The notes under the pieces: generated by a model
Told to the model about the DNA's origin: nothing
The model's input: the letters and a program-made list of their open reading frames with translations, nothing else
Database searches by the model: none
Shown: in pieces, positions 60,334 through 64,000 of the stretch
Layout of the letters: each line of letters opens with the position of its first letter
How positions within the stretch are numbered: the stretch's first letter is position 1
NCBI GenBank assembly: GCA_963664245.1
Contig: OY760934.1
Span: 2,914,001 to 2,978,000 of the forward strand
Source of the DNA: GCA-2711565 sp963664245
GTDB lineage: Bacteria; Bacteroidota; Bacteroidia; Bacteroidales; GCA-2711565
Length of the DNA stretch: 64,000 bases
Reading direction: 5' to 3'
Translations under genes and position numbers: made by a program

Positions 60334-62721
60334 TTATTCAACAATTGCTTTGAAATCTGGTGTTTCAAAGTAGTTGATGAATTCAACGTCATCTTTTGCA
60401 ACAGCTTTAAGTTTGTCGTTAACTTTAATCGCTTTGATTAAGTTTTCGTAAACCATAGAAGCGTTAGCGGTACGGGCTCCAACAACAGCCATTAAATAAG
60501 CGTTTGCAGCTTCGCAACCACCTTTAATACATTTTAGGTTGTTTTGTGCAGCAGCGTATTTGCCGGTTAATATTTGAGCTAATGCTACGTTATAATCACA
60601 AGTAGTGTTTCCGAATAAACGTAAGGCTTTTTCGTAATCGCCTTTTTCAATTTCAACAACACCCATGTTGTAATTTACGTTAACACCTAAATCCTGAGCT
60701 TTTTGGAAATATTTTTCAGCAGCACTGTAATCATCTTTAAGAACAGCTAAAACTCCTAAATTGTTAATCATAGCCGGAACTTTTGGATACATTTTATTCG
60801 CATCTTTCAACAGTTCTTCAGCTTTATCCAATTTGCCTTCTTTCATTAAAATGATAGCAGCATTGTTTTTAGATTTCCAGCATTTAGGATATTTGCTCAT
60901 GATGGTTTTGTAGATTGCCAGTTTGTCTTTGCAATCAGCCATATCTGCTGCATATAAATATTCGAAAATATCAAGTTCGGCAGAACCTGCTTTTGCAAGG
61001 CTTAATATTTCGGCATCTGATTTTTTAGGTTGGAATGCATTAACAGCTATTTCGGCTCTTCTTAAAGGAGGAAGAATGTCTTTTTCAATTTCAGGATAAA
61101 TCAAAATCATGTTTCTGATTTCTTGCTCTTTTTGCAAGGTGCTTCCTGCTCTGTTGATTACATTGAAAATAGCGTTTTTGTCAGCAATGTCAGATTTGTT
61201 TACTGCTTGGGTGAACCCGTTCCAGTCTTGACCGTGGAAATTAACATTAACAGCAACGTCTTGAAGGTTTAATTTTTTAAGAAGTTTGTCAATATATTTA
61301 TTTCCGGTTTTAGATCTGTTTTCAGAAAGGTTTTCGTTGAAAGTTTCTTCACCTTCAGGAGAAGCCCAACCATCAATATCAATCGATTTGATTTCCCATC
61401 CGCATGCAGCAAATTCTTCCATTGCCTGCATCGCTTTTTTGCTCATTTCGTCTTTATTTAACTCAACTCTCCAGTTTAAGTTATAAAGGTTTTTAGCAAA
61501 ATAAATATTAGCTTGTTTTGTTACGATGGTTTCTTTTTCGTAACCGTGTTCTGCAACTTCGTTGGCTAAATCTTTACCGATTCTTTCAGAAGTGTAGATA
61601 ACACCATCGGCAATTTTACGGTTGCCTAATTCAGCATTTTTAACAGCAAGAATTTCTTCTTTGGTTTCAAGGGTTCCTTGTTTAGCAACATAACCTAAAG
61701 GAATGATTACCAATTCAGACCTGTTCATTTCAGGAGTGTATTTGAAAGAGTCTTTGATTGTAAATTTACCACCATCAACAGGAATTACATCGCCTTCTCC
61801 CATTACTTCTTCACCTTTTAAAGTGAAGGTTTTTAATTCGGTTTGGCCACCTTCGTATTTAAGGATGGGTTGCATTAAAACAGCAACTTTTTTACCAAAA
61901 TATTTTTCAGGGAAAGTTCCGGTGATTTCATAATCAATCATGTCACCTTTTTCTTCCAATACTTTTGGTGTAGCTTCAAATTCTACTTGGTCAAATTCTT
62001 TAACCATTTTGTTTAAGCCATTACCTTGACCAATGTTATAAGTAATACCTGCACTTGCATAAGAATACCAGTCATTGTTGTCTCCGGTTCCGCGTGCATC
62101 AAGATCGTCGGTATCTGCCCATTGGGTTGTGAAATCAAAGTTAAGGTCAAAAGCATCACTTAATCTAACGTCAATACCCAGCCCCATAGGGATGATAAAA
62201 GCTACTTTTCTTCCGCCGATACCATCGCCAGTTATAGAACCTGCGATATCATCGTGGCCATAATAAGCAATAGGTAATCCGGCTGCATTAAACAATTTAG
62301 CTTGCCATTGTACTTGTCCGATCCCTATGTGAGGAACAAAACTAACAGTTCTGTCTTTATAGCCGAACAAAAGGTTTGAAGCATTTACGGTTGCATTAAG
62401 AGTAAGGTCAACGCTCCAGTTTTTAAATGTTTGTGGAATGTTTTCATCTTCTCCTTTTAGGGTAAAGTATTGGGCTTTCCCAAATAATCCTAAAACAGGT
62501 GAAAACTGACGACCAAATGCTAAACCGCCACCAAAGCCTAAGTTGCTTAGTGGGTTGTCTGGCAAGTCGCCTTGTGCAGCACCGGTAAGGATATTGGCTT
62601 TAACATACCAATAGGGTGCAAAAGTTTGTTTTTTGTCTTGACCAAATGATGTTAGGGCAAATAACATCACGAAAGCCAACACAAAGATTTTTCTTGATAG
62701 TTGAATGTGTCTCATAATCAT
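60334..62721 (-). CDS. Outer-membrane barrel / OmpA-like / TPR fusion protein
   Basis: 795 residues with a signal peptide (IFVLAFVMLFALTSFGQ). Residues ~35-235 form an outer-membrane barrel (GFGGGLAFGRQFSPVLGLFGKAQYF, ending SYASAGITYNIGQG); ~240-400 a beta-rich linker; ~400-560 an OmpA-like peptidoglycan-binding domain with IDGWASPEGEETFNENLSENRSKT; ~610-790 TPR repeats (AIILMKEGKLDKAEELLKDANKMYPK, NNLGVLAVLKDDYSAAEKYFQKA). Codons are regular, as in abundant envelope proteins. Probably anchors outer membrane to peptidoglycan and binds a partner through the TPRs; the partner is unknown. Confidence 0.85.
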   Translation of the reverse strand: MIMRHIQLSRKIFVLAFVMLFALTSFGQDKKQTFAPYWYVKANILTGAAQGDLPDNPLSNLGFGGGLAFGRQFSPVLGLFGKAQYFTLKGEDENIPQTFKNWSVDLTLNATVNASNLLFGYKDRTVSFVPHIGIGQVQWQAKLFNAAGLPIAYYGHDDIAGSITGDGIGGRKVAFIIPMGLGIDVRLSDAFDLNFDFTTQWADTDDLDARGTGDNNDWYSYASAGITYNIGQGNGLNKMVKEFDQVEFEATPKVLEEKGDMIDYEITGTFPEKYFGKKVAVLMQPILKYEGGQTELKTFTLKGEEVMGEGDVIPVDGGKFTIKDSFKYTPEMNRSELVIIPLGYVAKQGTLETKEEILAVKNAELGNRKIADGVIYTSERIGKDLANEVAEHGYEKETIVTKQANIYFAKNLYNLNWRVELNKDEMSKKAMQAMEEFAACGWEIKSIDIDGWASPEGEETFNENLSENRSKTGNKYIDKLLKKLNLQDVAVNVNFHGQDWNGFTQAVNKSDIADKNAIFNVINRAGSTLQKEQEIRNMILIYPEIEKDILPPLRRAEIAVNAFQPKKSDAEILSLAKAGSAELDIFEYLYAADMADCKDKLAIYKTIMSKYPKCWKSKNNAAIILMKEGKLDKAEELLKDANKMYPKVPAMINNLGVLAVLKDDYSAAEKYFQKAQDLGVNVNYNMGVVEIEKGDYEKALRLFGNTTCDYNVALAQILTGKYAAAQNNLKCIKGGCEAANAYLMAVVGARTANASMVYENLIKAIKVNDKLKAVAKDDVEFINYFETPDFKAIVE

Positions 62722-62763
62722 TATGGGTTAAGTTTTTAATTTAATATTTTAAACTCAGAATTA

Positions 62764-62771
62764 CAAATTTA
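62764..62771 (-). promoter_or_regulatory. -7 promoter box TAAATTTG of the barrel/OmpA/TPR gene
   Basis: Exact TAnnTTTG match on the minus strand about 43 nt before the start at 62721, giving a normal leader length. Confidence 0.5.
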
Positions 62772-62912
62772 TGGATTTTTACGTCAGAATCCCAGAATAA
62801 TAGCAAATATATTAGAAATATTCAATTATGCAAAACAATTCTGCAAACAAAAATAAAAAATATTTTAGGCTTTTTGATCGATTTTTGAATCTTTAATATT
62901 AATTTAATCTAT

Positions 62913-63440
62913 CTATTTCGATAGTTTATATAACTCCCAAATCACGATTCCTGCACAAACTGAAATATTTAGCGAGTGTTTTGTACCGTGCTGCGGGATT
63001 TCAATACACCCGTCAATCAACGGAATAACAGACTCGTTAACACCTTTTACCTCGTTGCCGAAAATTACGGCAGTTTTTTCGTTTTCCCCAATTTTGAAAT
63101 CATCAAGAGAAATGCTGTTGTCCATTTGTTCAATGGCAAAAACGTTAAAACCTTTTTCTTTCGCATTTTTGATCGCTTCTTCAATGGTTTCAAAATACGA
63201 CCAGCTAACAGATTCTGTAGCTCCTAAAGCCGTTTTGTGAATATCGCGATGGGGTGGTTGAGCCGTGATCCCGCAAAGAAAAATTTCCTGAACCCGGAAT
63301 GCATCGGCTGTGCGAAAAACAGAACCAATATTATTTAAGCTGCGAATATCATCCAAAATAACAATGATGGGTTTTTTGTCGGCAGTTTTAAATTCTTTTA
63401 CACTTAAACGGTTTAGTTCGCTATTTAGCAGTTTTCTCAT
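62913..63440 (-). CDS. SpoU/TrmH-family RNA 2'-O-methyltransferase
   Basis: 175-residue SPOUT enzyme with the three motifs: VILDDIRSLNNIGSVFRTADAF (motif 1), VIFGNEVKGVNESVI (motif 2) and IPQHGTKHSLNISVCAGIVIWE (motif 3). Modifies tRNA or rRNA ribose using SAM; target unknown. Convergent orientation is absent: the next gene, mutS, is divergent. Confidence 0.92.
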   Translation of the reverse strand: MRKLLNSELNRLSVKEFKTADKKPIIVILDDIRSLNNIGSVFRTADAFRVQEIFLCGITAQPPHRDIHKTALGATESVSWSYFETIEEAIKNAKEKGFNVFAIEQMDNSISLDDFKIGENEKTAVIFGNEVKGVNESVIPLIDGCIEIPQHGTKHSLNISVCAGIVIWELYKLSK

Positions 63441-63505
63441 GAGATTGTTATAAACTTATGCAAAATTACGAATTCTTTGGAATGATTTTTTGGACGAATA
63501 ATTTT

Positions 63506-63513
63506 TAACTTTG
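63506..63513 (+). promoter_or_regulatory. -7 promoter box TAACTTTG of mutS
   Basis: Exact TAnnTTTG match 18 nt before the TTG start of mutS. Confidence 0.5.
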
Positions 63514-63531
63514 TTCGAAAACTAAATTATC

Positions 63532-64000
63532 TTGGCAAAGAAAGAAATAGCAGAAACACCTTTAATGAAACAATACAACAGCATCAAGGCTAAATATCCC
63601 GATGCTTTGTTGTTATTCAGGGTTGGAGATTTTTACGAAACCTTTGGGGAAGATGCCATCGTGGCATCGCGGGTATTAGGTATTGTTTTAACAAAAAGAG
63701 CCAATGGTTCTGCGGCTTATATTGAGCTGGCCGGCTTTCCCCATCATTCTATTGATTCGTACCTGCCAAAGTTGGTTAAAGCCGGTTACCGGGTGGCTAT
63801 TTGCGATCAGTTGGAAGATCCCAAACTTACTAAAAAAATCGTAAAACGTGGGGTCACCGAACTCGTTACGCCCGGTGTTTCTTATAATGACAAGGTTCTT
63901 GAACAAAAAGAAAATAATTTTTTAGCAGCCATTCATTTCGATAGTAAAGAAAGCGGCATTTCGTTTTTGGATATTTCTACCGGCGAGTTTTTCGTAGCCC
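63532..64000 (+). CDS. mutS: MutS N-terminus (partial, runs off the right edge)
   Basis: DNA mismatch recognition ATPase; only the first ~156 residues are inside the window. Domain I is clear: MAKKEIAETPLMKQYNSIKA, PDALLLFRVGDFYETFGEDA with the mismatch-contacting Phe-x-Glu (F and E of FYETFGED region), and AGFPHHSIDSYLPKLVKAGY, then VTPGVSYND. The start is TTG at 63532; the ATG at 63565 is in frame but would cut the usual MAKK leader. Downstream ATPase domain not visible. Confidence 0.95.
   Translation, partial: MAKKEIAETPLMKQYNSIKAKYPDALLLFRVGDFYETFGEDAIVASRVLGIVLTKRANGSAAYIELAGFPHHSIDSYLPKLVKAGYRVAICDQLEDPKLTKKIVKRGVTELVTPGVSYNDKVLEQKENNFLAAIHFDSKESGISFLDISTGEFFVA

Noticed and set aside
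1..64000. CRISPR array, tRNA or rRNA genes
   Set aside because: No regularly spaced repeats and no cloverleaf-like or rRNA-like stretch was noticed in any intergenic region on either strand.

Overview
The window reads as chromosomal DNA of a Bacteroidota bacterium, most likely an anaerobic or microaerophilic member of the Bacteroidales/Marinilabiliales. Pointers are a SusC/SusD pair with a FecI/FecR regulator, GldB and PorT-family proteins, Fib_succ_major (FISUMP) lipoprotein remnants, an HU-CCDC81/SPOR fusion, a full-length pyruvate:ferredoxin oxidoreductase, menaquinone genes, and repeated matches to the Bacteroidota -7 promoter box TAnnTTTG just upstream of starts. No rRNA, tRNA, CRISPR array or replication origin was seen.

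Layout. 1-1.9 kb: menaquinone genes (hotdog thioesterase, menF, menD N-terminus). 2-10.6 kb: a cell-surface signalling locus (ECF sigma, FecR anti-sigma, STN-type SusC, SusD, thioredoxin-like lipoprotein). 10.7-12.3 kb: small accessory patch with a frameshifted RAYT transposase carrying a perfect 26-bp palindrome and an apparently frameshifted zinc-ribbon/T5orf172 gene. 12.3-30 kb: housekeeping genes (comM, gldB, two beta-barrel genes, nadE, NifU-like and Mrp Fe-S genes, ATL, trmB, HU-SPOR, kdsB, csaA, deoxynucleoside kinase, GH3-like, ispE, lptG, tgt). 28.9-38.4 kb: a carbohydrate module with a glycosyltransferase, an ECF sigma factor, a GH130-like enzyme fused to a response-regulator receiver, and a GT4 fused to an all-helical domain. 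An IS110-family element has split a FISUMP lipoprotein gene inside this stretch and has a structured 5' leader that may be its bridge RNA. 38.5-52 kb: hutU, a secreted Ntn hydrolase, sugar MFS transporter plus nucleotidyltransferase, EamA exporter, DHOD-like protein, nifJ, an AT-rich FRG-domain gene and an e(P4)-type phosphatase. 52-64 kb: sppA, folK, a second deoxynucleoside kinase, the overlapping lysine operon dapA-lysC-lysA-dapB with a divergent ACT-like protein, a barrel/OmpA/TPR envelope protein, a SpoU methyltransferase and the start of mutS.

The features most worth a second look are the GH130-receiver fusion and its GT4 partner across the IS insertion, the candidate IS110 bridge RNA, the palindrome at the RAYT frameshift, and the free-standing ACT-like protein facing the lysine operon. 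Calls rest on reading motifs and lengths by eye; no database search was run.
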